A stretch of 64,000 bases of DNA from CAVQZA01 sp963718355. Lineage in GTDB: Bacteria > Actinomycetota > Thermoleophilia > Gaiellales > Gaiellaceae. The translations under genes and the position numbers were made by a program. The stretch's first letter is position 1. The number at the start of each line of letters is the position of its first letter. Positions 34,076 to 41,927 of the stretch are shown one piece after another. The notes beneath the pieces are model-generated. The model was not told where the DNA came from. It made no database searches and worked only from the letters and a program-made list of their open reading frames with translations. The stretch lies in the NCBI GenBank assembly GCA_963718355.1, contig CAVQZA010000004.1, positions 525,767 to 589,766 of the forward strand. The letters run 5' to 3'.

Positions 34076-34687
34076 TTAGAAACCGTATCGCTCCTCTTTC
34101 CAGGGATCGGCGTCGTTGTGGTAGCCGTAGCGCTCCCAGAAGCCGGGCTGGTCGGTCGCGCGCAGCTCGATCCCGCGCAGCCACTTCGCGCTCTTCCAGA
34201 AGTACTTGCCGGGGATCACGAGCCGCAGCGGCCAGCCGTGCTCGAGGGTCAGCGGCTCGCCGTCGGCCTCGTAGGCGAGGAGCGCGTTCTCGTCCTCGAG
34301 GAACGAGATCGGAACGTTCGCGGTGTAGCCGGCCTCGGCGTGGGCGACTAGGAAGCGCGCGGCGGGCGTCGGCTGCGCGAGCTTCGCGAGCTCGCGCCAG
34401 TGCACGCCGCGGAAGCGCGTGTCGAAGCGGCTCCAGCGGGTGACGCAGTGGATGTCCTGCACGTTCTCGCTCGCGGGCAGCGCGAGCAGCTCGTCCCAAC
34501 TCAGGCTCAACTCGTGCTCAACCTCGCCGGAGACGCGCAGATCCCAGGTCGCGAGATCGGTGTGCGGAACGCCGCCCGCGTGGAGGACGGGCCACTTCTC
34601 GGTGAAGTACTGGCCCGGAGGCAGCCGGCTCGGATCGTAGCCCGCGTCGATGACCTTCTTCTCCGCCTTCGACCGGAACAGGGGCAT
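34076..34687 (-). CDS. cytoplasmic molybdopterin oxidoreductase, sulfite-oxidase fold
   Basis: 203 residues of the sulfite oxidase/YedY-like molybdopterin domain. The molybdenum-ligating cysteine is Cys81 in DIHCVTRWS; VHWRELAKLA, EHGWPLRLVIPGKYFWKSAKW and GFWERYGYHNDADPW are further family words. There is no Tat or Sec signal and no dimerisation domain, so it is probably a soluble, minimal member. Its -10 box TAGTGT overlaps the divergent YgfZ promoter. The substrate is unknown. Confidence 0.87.
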   Translation of the reverse strand: MPLFRSKAEKKVIDAGYDPSRLPPGQYFTEKWPVLHAGGVPHTDLATWDLRVSGEVEHELSLSWDELLALPASENVQDIHCVTRWSRFDTRFRGVHWRELAKLAQPTPAARFLVAHAEAGYTANVPISFLEDENALLAYEADGEPLTLEHGWPLRLVIPGKYFWKSAKWLRGIELRATDQPGFWERYGYHNDADPWKEERYGF

Positions 34688-34707
34688 CGGTACCTACACT
34701 AATCGGC
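34688..34707. promoter_or_regulatory. overlapping divergent promoters
   Basis: Within 20 bases, the minus-strand -10 TAGTGT (34701-34696, eight bases from the ATG at 34687) and the plus-strand -10 TACACT (34695-34700, seven bases from the GTG at 34708) overlap on opposite strands. The two promoters cannot both be melted by separate polymerases at once. Confidence 0.65.
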
Positions 34708-35430
34708 GTGGCAGTCTCGACGGCACGCATCGCCTCGCGCCCGCGCGCGTACGTGCGTGTGGCCGGGCCCGACGCCGAGGATCTGCTGCAGCGGTTCCTG
34801 TCGAACGACGTGGCCACGGGCGAGATCGTGGACGCGCTCCTCCTGACCGCGAAGGGGCGGCTGATCGCGCCGGTGCGCGTGTGGCGGCGCGGCCCGGACG
34901 ACTTCCTGCTGCTCACCGAGCCGGAGCTCGGGGAGGCGGTGCGCGCGACGCTCGTACGCGGCCGGTTCGCCGCCAAGTGCGAGATCGAGCCGGAGGCGCA
35001 CACCTCCACGCTCGTGTTCGGCGACGCGGACGGGCTGCCGGGTGAGCTGCCGGGCTCGGTCGAAGTGCTCGACGTGGAGCTCGAGCCGACTCTCGATCCG
35101 AACGAGCTCGAGCGGCTAAGGATCGAGGCCCGCATCCCCGCGTGGGGCAAGGAGCTCGACGACACGATCCTCCCCGCCGAGGCAGGGCTCGACGAGACGC
35201 ACATCTCGTTCACCAAGGGCTGTTATCCGGGCCAGGAGCCGGTCGCGCGGCTCCGCCATCGCGGCCACGCAAACCGGGGCTTGCGTGTGCTCGAGCTCGA
35301 TGCCGAGCCCGGGGACGAGCTTCACTACGACGGAAAGATCGTGGGCCGCGTCACGAGTGCTGTGCCGGGTCTCGTGCTCGCCTACGTTCGCGTCGAGGTG
35401 CCTACCGACGCCGAGCTACGGCTAGACTGA
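34708..35430 (+). CDS. ygfZ: YgfZ/GcvT-like folate-dependent Fe-S maturation protein
   Basis: 240 residues. The YgfZ signature with its essential cysteine is KGCYPGQEPV (Lys170-Gly171-Cys172). The N-terminal part resembles the GcvT folate-binding fold. YgfZ proteins help repair or assemble certain Fe-S clusters, for example in MiaB. It is divergent from the molybdoenzyme. The tRNA-Arg promoter lies across its last codons. Confidence 0.9.
   Translation: MAVSTARIASRPRAYVRVAGPDAEDLLQRFLSNDVATGEIVDALLLTAKGRLIAPVRVWRRGPDDFLLLTEPELGEAVRATLVRGRFAAKCEIEPEAHTSTLVFGDADGLPGELPGSVEVLDVELEPTLDPNELERLRIEARIPAWGKELDDTILPAEAGLDETHISFTKGCYPGQEPVARLRHRGHANRGLRVLELDAEPGDELHYDGKIVGRVTSAVPGLVLAYVRVEVPTDAELRLD
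35423..35428 (+). promoter_or_regulatory. -10 box of tRNA-Arg
   Basis: TAGACT inside the last codons and stop of ygfZ, ending 12 bases before the mature tRNA 5' end. Transcription would begin about six bases before the tRNA. Confidence 0.55.
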
Positions 35431-35440
35431 GCCGTTCCCC

Positions 35441-35513
35441 GCGCCCGTAGCTCAGGGGATAGAGCGCTGCCCTGCGGAGGCAGAGGTCGCAAGTTCGAAT
35501 CTTGCCGGGCGCA
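35441..35513 (+). tRNA. tRNA-Arg, anticodon GCG
   Basis: A full 73-base cloverleaf. The acceptor stem GCGCCCG pairs with CGGGCGC (35506-35512), with discriminator A35513; D-arm GCTC/GAGC; anticodon stem CTGCC/GGCAG with loop CTGCGGA; T-arm GCAAG-TTCGAAT-CTTGC. Anticodon bases 35474-35476 are GCG, reading the arginine codon CGC. Bacteria usually read CGC with inosine-modified ACG, so a GCG anticodon is notable. CCA is not encoded. Confidence 0.95.
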
Positions 35514-35521
35514 CTACCGCC

Positions 35522-36451
35522 GTGCCGCTTTACCTCACCGAGGACGACGTCACCGCCCTGCTCTCCCCCGAGGACGCGCTGGCGGCGGTCGAGGGCTCCT
35601 TCCGCCGGCTCGCCGCGGGCGAGGTCGCGAACCGTCCTCGCTACCGGCTGCCGTTGGACGAGGGCATGTTGGCCGTGATGGCCGCGGTCGACAGCGGGCT
35701 CGGGTACGCGGGCGTGAAGACGTACTCTGGGTTCGCCTCCGGCGCGCGCTTCGTGGTCTGCCTGTTCCGCGCCGACGAGCCGGAGCTGGTCGCCCTGATC
35801 GAGGCCGACAAGCTCGGCCAGCTGCGGACGGGAGCCGCGAGCGGCGTCGCAGCCCGCCACCTCGCCCGGCCGAACGCGTCGAGCCTCGGCGTGATCGGGG
35901 CCGGCTGGCAGGCCGAGACGCAGATCGCGTGCATCCGCGCAGCGGTGCCGACGATCGAGCGTGTGCGGGTCTACGCGCGCGACCGGCAGAAGCTCGAGGC
36001 GTTTTGCAAACGGGTCGAGGCCGAACCGGCCGAGAGCCATAGTGTCGCGGCGGCCGCCGACATCGTCGTCACGGTCACCCCGTCGCGCGACCCGGTGTTG
36101 CGCGGCGAGTGGCTACGAGACGGGGCGCTCGTCTGCGCCGTCGGCGCGAACATGGCGAGCAAGCGCGAGCTCGACAACGTCGTGCTCGAGCGCGCCGCCT
36201 TCGTCTGCTGCGACTCGCTCGAGAACGCGAAGCTCGAGTCGGGCGACCTGATCGAGCCGGTCGCGAGCGGCGTGCTCGACTGGCTCGAGGTGCATGAGCT
36301 CCAGGAGGTCGTCGCAGGCGAGGTTCCCGGGCGCGCGGATCCGGAGGACATCATCCTGTTCAAGTCGAACGGGCTCGCCGCCTGGGACGTGGCGGTTGCA
36401 GCCGTGGTCGTCGAGCGCGCCCGCGAGCGGGGCGTCGGGCTGAACCTCTAG
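35522..36451 (+). CDS. ornithine cyclodeaminase / mu-crystallin family dehydrogenase
   Basis: A 309-residue NAD(P)-binding enzyme. Rossmann motif GVIGAGWQAETQI (about residues 123-135), KTYSGFASGARF and QLRTGAASGVAARHLARP are family features. Relatives include ornithine cyclodeaminase, alanine dehydrogenase and ketimine reductase; the reaction is not certain. The GTG at 35522 begins only eight bases after the tRNA 3' end with no -10 box in between, so its mRNA is probably released by tRNA 3' processing. Its stop shares CTAG with the next, convergent gene. Confidence 0.85.
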   Translation: MPLYLTEDDVTALLSPEDALAAVEGSFRRLAAGEVANRPRYRLPLDEGMLAVMAAVDSGLGYAGVKTYSGFASGARFVVCLFRADEPELVALIEADKLGQLRTGAASGVAARHLARPNASSLGVIGAGWQAETQIACIRAAVPTIERVRVYARDRQKLEAFCKRVEAEPAESHSVAAAADIVVTVTPSRDPVLRGEWLRDGALVCAVGANMASKRELDNVVLERAAFVCCDSLENAKLESGDLIEPVASGVLDWLEVHELQEVVAGEVPGRADPEDIILFKSNGLAAWDVAVAAVVVERARERGVGLNL

Positions 36452-36705
36452 GTCGAGGCGAGCCCGGACCCGTTGCGGCGCACGGCCTCGATCGGGTCGT
36501 CGCCGATCGCGCGGATCACCTCGGGCCGGTCGAGCAGCCGGTTCTGCTGCTCGGGGGTCAGCCTGTTTTGCACGTACCGGTCCTGGAGGATCTCCTGCAG
36601 CGAGCGCCCGCGCTCGTGCTCGCGGATCACGTACGCGGCGACGCGCTCCTCGGCCGAGGAGCGCTGGAACAGGAACGAGAATGGATTCCGCCGCCAGTCG
36701 GCCAT
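36448..36705 (-). CDS. conserved hypothetical small protein
   Basis: 85 residues, not recognised. It is highly charged and predicted alpha-helical: SAEERVAAYVIREHERGRSL then LTPEQQNRLLDRPEVIRAIG. I place the start at ATG 36705 because TACAAT (minus strand, 36718-36713) ends seven bases upstream; an in-frame ATG at 36777 would lie upstream of this promoter and inside the divergent gene. No signal peptide or membrane helix. Confidence 0.65.
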   Translation of the reverse strand: MADWRRNPFSFLFQRSSAEERVAAYVIREHERGRSLQEILQDRYVQNRLTPEQQNRLLDRPEVIRAIGDDPIEAVRRNGSGLAST

Positions 36706-36729
36706 CCGGGCGATTGTATCCTCCTGGCT
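36706..36729. promoter_or_regulatory. overlapping divergent promoters sharing one TA step
   Basis: The minus-strand TACAAT (36718-36713) and plus-strand TATCCT (36717-36722) share the same TA base pairs at 36717-36718. Each lies seven bases from its start codon (36705 and 36730). Confidence 0.65.
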
Positions 36730-37074
36730 GTGAAGCTTCACTCCAGGGAGGGCCGGTTCGCGGAGCGGGAGGTGCACGGCGTCGACGATGCCGGGGCCGA
36801 GGAGCGGATCGCGATCTGGATCGAGCGCAAGCCCGGGGCGGTCTGGGCGGTGGGCCGCGCGGTCAATGTGCGGTTCCGCCCGACCGACGATCCTCGTCCC
36901 GACGACTACGTGTTCGAGGGCTTCGAGCTGGAGGACGCGGTCGCGGCTGCGAACGCGGCGCTGGCCGACGATCTGAAGGTGTCGGAGCGCGATGGTCGTC
37001 CGGAGGAAGTCGAGCCGTTCACGCGCGAGGAGCTGCTACGGCCCCTCGAACGCTGGTTCTTCGGCCGCCGCTAG
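36730..37074 (+). CDS. conserved hypothetical protein
   Basis: 114 residues, not recognised. It is acidic and soluble, with alternating strands (RIAIWIERKPGAVWAVGRAV) and a C-terminal helical part ending LERWFFGRR. The start GTG at 36730 is fixed by TATCCT seven bases upstream; the longer upstream in-frame form is antisense to the neighbouring gene. The stop shares CTAG with the DtxR-family gene. Confidence 0.65.
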   Translation: MKLHSREGRFAEREVHGVDDAGAEERIAIWIERKPGAVWAVGRAVNVRFRPTDDPRPDDYVFEGFELEDAVAAANAALADDLKVSERDGRPEEVEPFTREELLRPLERWFFGRR

Positions 37075-37514
37075 CCGGTCTTCGCGGGCGGCCATTCGAG
37101 CGCCGCGTTCGGGATCGGGTCGCCGTGCGGGTCGTGGGTCGGGAAGCCGAGCGCAGTGTCGATCCGCTCTTCCAGCTCCTCGGAGAGGACGTGCTCGAGG
37201 CGGTCGGCCTCGTCGTGGACGGCGTCGACGTGCAGCCCGAGCGTCTCTGCGAGGTACAGCTCGAGCAGGCGATGGTGGCGGATCACCTCGAGCGCGACCC
37301 GCTCGCCGGCGGGCGTCAGCTCGACGCCGCGGTACGGCGCGTGCTCGACGAGGTCGAGCGCGGCGAGCTTCTTTACCATCGCGCTCGCCGAGGCGGGCGA
37401 GACGCGGAGGCGATGCGCGAGCGCTGTCACGGTCACGCGGCCGTTCTCGGCGTGGAGCTTGTAGATCTCTTTCAGGTAGTCCTGGATCGCTTCGGTGAGC
37501 GGTGGCCGCGCCAT
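37071..37514 (-). CDS. DtxR/MntR-family metal-dependent repressor
   Basis: 147 residues: an N-terminal winged helix (VTVTALAHRLRVSPASASAMVKKL at 27-50, a 24-residue segment given here by position only in essence) and a metal-binding dimerisation domain with RHHRLLELYL and HDEADRLEHVLSEEL. The position that is Cys102 in DtxR is Asp103 here, closer to manganese-type members, so the metal is uncertain. No SH3 domain is present. Its -10 TACACT (37529-37524, minus) ends nine bases before the ATG. Targets are not visible in this window. Confidence 0.87.
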   Translation of the reverse strand: MARPPLTEAIQDYLKEIYKLHAENGRVTVTALAHRLRVSPASASAMVKKLAALDLVEHAPYRGVELTPAGERVALEVIRHHRLLELYLAETLGLHVDAVHDEADRLEHVLSEELEERIDTALGFPTHDPHGDPIPNAALEWPPAKTG

Positions 37515-37555
37515 GTCCGCGTCAGTGTAGGCGGCGGGTGCTAGGGTCGCCGCCC

Positions 37556-38386
37556 ATGCTGATCCGACTGGGCCACAGTCCCGATCCCGACGACGCGTTC
37601 ATGTTCTGGGCGCTCGACGCCGACGCGATCAACGCCCGGGGCTTCACGTTCGAGACCGTCCAGGAGGACATCCAGACGCTCAACGAGTGGGCGCTGGAGG
37701 GGCGGCTGGACGTGACGGCGATCTCCCTCGCGACGTATCCGCTCGTCCAGGACGAGTACCTGTTACTGCCGCACGGCTCGAGCATGGGGTCGGGCTACGG
37801 CCCGGTCGTGGTCTCGCGGCAGCCGCTCTCGCTCGACGAGCTCCGCGAGGTCGAGATCATCGTTCCCGGTCGCCACACGACTGCGTTTTTGGTCCTGGGC
37901 ATGGCGCTCGGGGCGCCGTTTGCCTGGCGCGCGCTGCCCTTTGATCAGATCCTCGACGAGGTGATCTCCGGGCGCGCGGAGGCCGGGCTCGTGATTCACG
38001 AGGGTCAGCTCACGTATGCGGCGGAAGGCCTGGCGAAGACGCTCGACCTCGGCGAGTGGTGGCTGCTCGAGACGGGGCTGCCGCTGCCGCTCGGAGTCAA
38101 CGTCGTGCGTCGCTCGCTCGGCGCGGATGTGATCGAGGAGCTCTCCGGCGTGCTGCGCGAGTCGATCCGGTCCGGTCTCGAGCACCGTGACGAGGCCATG
38201 GCGTACGCCATGAAATTCGGACGCGGAATCGAAGCGGATCTCGCGGATCGGTTCGTCGGGATGTATGTGAACGAGCTCACGCAGGAGCTCGGCGGCGAGG
38301 GTCGCGAGGCGGTGTCGGAGCTGCTGCGCCGCGCCGAGGAGATCGGCGCCTACGAGACGCCGGTCCGGGTCGAGTTCGCCCCCTGA
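37556..38386 (+). CDS. mqnD: 1,4-dihydroxy-6-naphthoate synthase (futalosine menaquinone pathway)
   Basis: 276 residues of the MqnA/MqnD fold. GHSPDPDDAFMFWAL at the N-terminus and HEGQLTY in the middle match MqnD rather than MqnA. It converts cyclic dehypoxanthinyl futalosine to the naphthoate precursor of menaquinone. The ATG at 37556 follows TAGGGT (37542-37547) by eight bases. It supports menaquinone as the acceptor for the nuo complex. Other mqn genes are not in this window. Confidence 0.88.
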   Translation: MLIRLGHSPDPDDAFMFWALDADAINARGFTFETVQEDIQTLNEWALEGRLDVTAISLATYPLVQDEYLLLPHGSSMGSGYGPVVVSRQPLSLDELREVEIIVPGRHTTAFLVLGMALGAPFAWRALPFDQILDEVISGRAEAGLVIHEGQLTYAAEGLAKTLDLGEWWLLETGLPLPLGVNVVRRSLGADVIEELSGVLRESIRSGLEHRDEAMAYAMKFGRGIEADLADRFVGMYVNELTQELGGEGREAVSELLRRAEEIGAYETPVRVEFAP

Positions 38387-38450
38387 TCAAACTCGACACA
38401 GAGTTGGCACATTCGCGCGCGGATTCCGCCGCTACTCTCACTGCCCCCGT

Positions 38451-38474
38451 GGGTGGGTGGGGGTTTGGGATGGG
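38451..38474 (+). other. G-quadruplex-prone G-run cluster
   Basis: Five G-runs of three or more in 24 bases (GGGTGGGTGGGGG, TTT, GGG, AT, GGG) on the plus strand in the 132-base gap between mqnD and the thiolase gene, about 30 bases upstream of the thiolase -10 box. This meets the usual folding rule for a G-quadruplex. Confidence 0.5.
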
Positions 38475-38518
38475 TCCTTCGGCGCCCGGGCTCAGCGCGC
38501 CGCGGTAGGCTCGTGTCC

Positions 38519-39691
38519 GTGAGCCGCGCGGTCATTCTCTCCGCTGTTCGCACGCCGATCGGCCGTTACGGCGGGGCGCTTTCGGGCGTGCGGCCCGACG
38601 ATCTCGCTGCCCTCGCGATCGCCGCCGCGGTCGAGCGCGCGCGCGTGCCGCCGGAGGAGATCGAGGACGTCTACCTCGGCTGCGCGAACCAGGCCGGCGA
38701 GGACAACCGGAACGTCGCGCGCATGGCGGCGCTGCTCGCCGGGCTGCCGCAGTCGGTCGCCGGGGTGACCGTCAACCGCCTCTGCGCCTCCGGGCTCGCG
38801 GCCGTCGTGGGCGCCTGCCATGCAGTCGCAGCGGGCGACGGCGACCTCTTCGTCGCGGGCGGCGTCGAGTCGATGAGTCGCGCCCCGTTCGCGATGTCCA
38901 AACCGGACAAGGCCTTTCCGCGCGGCAACCAGGTCGTCTACGACACGGTGCTCGGCTGGCGCTTTCCGAATCCACGTATGGAGGAGCGGTTCCCGCTCGA
39001 GTCGATGGGCGAGACGGGGGAGAACGTCGCCGAGCGCTTCGGTGTCTCGCGCGAGGATCAGGACGCTTTCGCCGCGCGCTCGCAGGCTCGCTGGGCCGCC
39101 GCGGCCGAGGCGGGCCGCTTCGACGCGGAGCTCGTTCCGGTCGGCGACGTGACCCGCGACGAGCAGCCACGGCCCGATACGACAGCGGAGCGCCTCGCCG
39201 CGCTCAAGCCCGCGTTCCGCGCCGGCGGCACGGTCACCGCCGGCAACGCGAGCGGGATCAACGACGGTGCCGCCGCGCTCGTGGTCGCAAGCGAAGAGAA
39301 GGCACGCGCGCTCGGCATCGAGCCGCTCGGGGCCTTCGTCGCCTCGGCCGTCGCGGGAGTCGATCCGCGCGTGATGGGCATCGGCCCGATCCCCGCCGTC
39401 CGCAAGCTCCTCGAGCGCACCGGCCTCGCCGCCTCCGATCTCGACCTCGTCGAGCTGAACGAGGCCTTCGCGTCCCAGAGCCTCCAGGTGATCCGTGAGC
39501 TCGGGCTCGACGAGGAGCGCGTCAACGTCAACGGCGGCGCGATCGCGCTCGGCCATCCACTCGGGATGAGCGGCGCCCGTCTCGTCGTGTCGCTGATGCA
39601 CGAGCTCGGCCGTCGCGGCGGCCGTTACGGGCTCGCGACCCTGTGCGTCGGCGTCGGCCAGGGCCAGGCCGCGCTGTTCGAGCGCGCCTGA
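38519..39691 (+). CDS. acetyl-CoA C-acyltransferase (thiolase, PcaF/PaaJ-like)
   Basis: 390 residues. The catalytic residues are Cys89 (NRLCASGLAAV), His346 (IALGHPLGMSGAR) and Cys376 (LCVGVGQGQ). The overall sequence is closest in feel to beta-ketoadipyl-CoA thiolases, but fatty-acid thiolase is possible. GTG at 38519 follows TAGGCT (38506-38511) by seven bases; a longer in-frame ATG start at 38453 would lie upstream of this promoter. Together with the nearby enoyl-CoA hydratase it suggests an aromatic or fatty acyl-CoA pathway. Confidence 0.92.
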   Translation: MSRAVILSAVRTPIGRYGGALSGVRPDDLAALAIAAAVERARVPPEEIEDVYLGCANQAGEDNRNVARMAALLAGLPQSVAGVTVNRLCASGLAAVVGACHAVAAGDGDLFVAGGVESMSRAPFAMSKPDKAFPRGNQVVYDTVLGWRFPNPRMEERFPLESMGETGENVAERFGVSREDQDAFAARSQARWAAAAEAGRFDAELVPVGDVTRDEQPRPDTTAERLAALKPAFRAGGTVTAGNASGINDGAAALVVASEEKARALGIEPLGAFVASAVAGVDPRVMGIGPIPAVRKLLERTGLAASDLDLVELNEAFASQSLQVIRELGLDEERVNVNGGAIALGHPLGMSGARLVVSLMHELGRRGGRYGLATLCVGVGQGQAALFERA

Positions 39692-40591
39692 CTACTCCGC
39701 GAACGGCTCCACGACCTTGTCGGCGTCCTGCCGGATCACGATCGCCACCGAGGCAAGGATCACCGCGGCGCCGGCCATGATCCGCCAGGTGACCGCTTCG
39801 TGGAGGACTGCCGCGCCGAGCACGATCGCGACCACGGGGTTCACGTACGCGTACGTAGCGACGGTCGCAATCGGCGCGTTGCCGAGCAGCCAGACGTACG
39901 CGGTGTAGCCGAGCAGCGAGCCGACCAGCACGAGATAGGTCCAGCCGAGGATCGAGCGGCTCGAGTAGTCGGCCGGATTCAGCGAGCCGCTGCCGTGGAA
40001 CGCGACTCCGAACGGAAGCAGGAAGAAGCCGCCGACGAGCATCTCGAGCGCCGTCGCGGCGAAGGCGTCCTCCGGCAGCGGCAGGCGCCCCGAGATGAAC
40101 GAGCCGACCGCCCAGGCCAGCGCCGAGCAGAGCACAAGCCCCAGCCAGGCCACGCTTGCGCCGCCGCTCGGCTGGACGAGGATCGCCAGCCCGACGAAGC
40201 CGACGCCGACAGCGACGAGCACCCGCCGCGTCGGCCGGTCGCCCGTTGCGAACCGCAGCAGCACGATCAACAACGGCACCGATCCGATCACGAGCGAGGC
40301 GGTTCCGATCGGCACGTGACGCTCGGCGACGAAGAGCAGCGCGTTCGCACTCGGGAGCAGGATCCCGACCGCCGCGGCCGAGAGGAACGCGGCCCGCCCG
40401 GGCAGGAGCAGTCGTGCGCCGCGCCGCCATGCGACGAAACCGGCCATCAACGTGCCCGCGGCGATGAACCGGGTCGACGCCGCGAAGATCGGCGGGATCG
40501 TCTCGCCGGCGAGCTTGATTCCGAGGTAGGTCGAGCCCCAGATCAGGTAGACGGTCCAGAGGGCGACCCACACCCTGGTCCTGTGGCTCAC
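39692..40591 (-). CDS. EamA/RhaT-type DMT permease
   Basis: A 299-residue drug/metabolite transporter with ten predicted helices in two EamA repeats. The word YLIWGSTYLGIKLAGETIPP is the usual first-repeat start, and TYAYVNPVVAIVLGA the second-repeat end. The GTG at 40591-40589 overlaps the stop of the upstream DMT gene (GTGA). The substrate is unknown; amino acids or metabolites are typical. Its stop abuts the thiolase stop. Confidence 0.88.
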   Translation of the reverse strand: MSHRTRVWVALWTVYLIWGSTYLGIKLAGETIPPIFAASTRFIAAGTLMAGFVAWRRGARLLLPGRAAFLSAAAVGILLPSANALLFVAERHVPIGTASLVIGSVPLLIVLLRFATGDRPTRRVLVAVGVGFVGLAILVQPSGGASVAWLGLVLCSALAWAVGSFISGRLPLPEDAFAATALEMLVGGFFLLPFGVAFHGSGSLNPADYSSRSILGWTYLVLVGSLLGYTAYVWLLGNAPIATVATYAYVNPVVAIVLGAAVLHEAVTWRIMAGAAVILASVAIVIRQDADKVVEPFAE

Positions 40592-41037
40592 CGCTTCAGC
40601 GCCAGCAAGGCCCCGGTCGCGAGCAGGACGATCCCGGCTATCCGATACGGGGTGAGCGGGACCTGCTGGAGGCCGAACAGGCCGAAGCGGTCGATGATCG
40701 TGCCGAAGGTCAGCTGCCCCGCGATGATCAGCGCCAGCGTTGCGAACGTGCCGATCCGCGGCGCGGCGATCACGATCGACAGAACGATGAACGCGCCGAG
40801 CACGCCGCCGATCCACAGCCACTTCGGGGCGCTCCACGCCGTCGCGAAGCCGGAGAACGACCGCTGGCCGACCACGAGAATCACGGCGGCGATCACCGCG
40901 GTCACCACGCACGAGAAGGCGAACGCCGGCAGCGTCCCGACCCGGTCGCCGAAGCGGCCGAAGATCGCGACCTGCATGGCGGCGCAGAGCCCGGCGCTGG
41001 CCGCCATGACTGCCGCGAGTGCATTGCCGCCGGACAC
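40588..41037 (-). CDS. YdcZ/DUF606-type DMT membrane protein
   Basis: A 149-residue membrane protein with five helices, one half of a DMT-type transporter. AFAFSCVVTAVIAAVIL and GQLTFGTIIDRFGLFG are characteristic of the YdcZ family. The start is GTG at 41037, six bases after TAGGCT (41049-41044, minus); an ATG four bases upstream is out of frame. It is coupled to the EamA gene, so both may form one exporter. Confidence 0.85.
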   Translation of the reverse strand: MSGGNALAAVMAASAGLCAAMQVAIFGRFGDRVGTLPAFAFSCVVTAVIAAVILVVGQRSFSGFATAWSAPKWLWIGGVLGAFIVLSIVIAAPRIGTFATLALIIAGQLTFGTIIDRFGLFGLQQVPLTPYRIAGIVLLATGALLALKR

Positions 41038-41080
41038 GCATGGAGCCTACATCTGCCGTCGCGGGCGATAGGGTTCGGCG

Positions 41081-41854
41081 ATGGCCGACGACGTTCTCGT
41101 CTCACGCGAAGGCGCCGTCCTCACGGTCACGCTCAACAGGCCGGAGGTGCTGAACGCGCTCACCGCCGGAGTCCACGCGGGCCTGCGCGCTGCACTCGAG
41201 CAGGCCGCCGTCGACGAGGGGGTTCGCGCCGTGGTGCTCACCGGCGCGGGCCGGGGCTTCTGCGTCGGCCAGGACCTGACCGAGTTCGCCGGCGCGCCGG
41301 ATGTGGGTGCGGCGCTGCGGGCCACCTACCACCCGACCGTGCATGCCCTGCGCGCGCTCGCCAAGCCGTTGATCGCGGCGGTCAACGGGCCCACCGCGGG
41401 AGCAGGCCTCTCGCTCGCGTGCGCGTGCGACATCAGGCTCGCCTCCGACGCGGCGTTCTTCGCGCCCGGCTTCATCGGGATCGGCCTAGTCCCCGACGCG
41501 GGCGGCACGTACTTCATCACGCGGATCCTCGGTCAGGCGCGCGCCTTCGAGTGGATGAGCTCGGGCCGCCGGCTCTCCGCCGAGGAGGCGCTCGGCTACG
41601 GTCTCGTCACCGAGTCGATTCCGGCCGAGGCCTTCGAGGCGCGCGTCGCGGAGTACGCCGCCGAGCTCGCCGCCATGCCGACCAGGGCGATCGGCTGGAA
41701 CAAGCGGCTGTTCGACCACGCGACGACTGCGACCCTCGACGAGCAGCTCGAGCTCGAGGCCGAGCTTCAGACAATGGCTGTGCAGACGGGCGACTTCGCG
41801 GAAGGCGTCACCGCCTTCCTCGAGAAGCGCTCGCCGTCGTTCAAGGGCGCCTGA
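41081..41854 (+). CDS. enoyl-CoA hydratase/isomerase (PaaG-like)
   Basis: 257 residues of the crotonase fold. The CoA-oxyanion segments are GRGFCVGQDLTEF and GPTAGAGLSLACACDIRLAS; the FIGIGLVPDAGGTYFITRIL segment resembles PaaG (ring 1,2-epoxyphenylacetyl-CoA isomerase). The ATG follows TAGGGT (41069-41074) by six bases. Function as PaaG versus a general enoyl-CoA hydratase is open. Confidence 0.88.
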   Translation: MADDVLVSREGAVLTVTLNRPEVLNALTAGVHAGLRAALEQAAVDEGVRAVVLTGAGRGFCVGQDLTEFAGAPDVGAALRATYHPTVHALRALAKPLIAAVNGPTAGAGLSLACACDIRLASDAAFFAPGFIGIGLVPDAGGTYFITRILGQARAFEWMSSGRRLSAEEALGYGLVTESIPAEAFEARVAEYAAELAAMPTRAIGWNKRLFDHATTATLDEQLELEAELQTMAVQTGDFAEGVTAFLEKRSPSFKGA

Positions 41855-41927
41855 TTGCATCGGGTCACGAAGAATCCCTGACTTGAGGGGCAAGGCCAGG
41901 TGCATCGGTGTCCGATAGAGACGCTCG

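Noticed and set aside
39692..41041. A single 449-residue transporter starting at ATG 41041
   Set aside because: Its first third is the wrong frame of the YdcZ-type gene. Two coupled genes (GTG 41037 and GTG 40591) explain the sequence, with a -10 box for the first.
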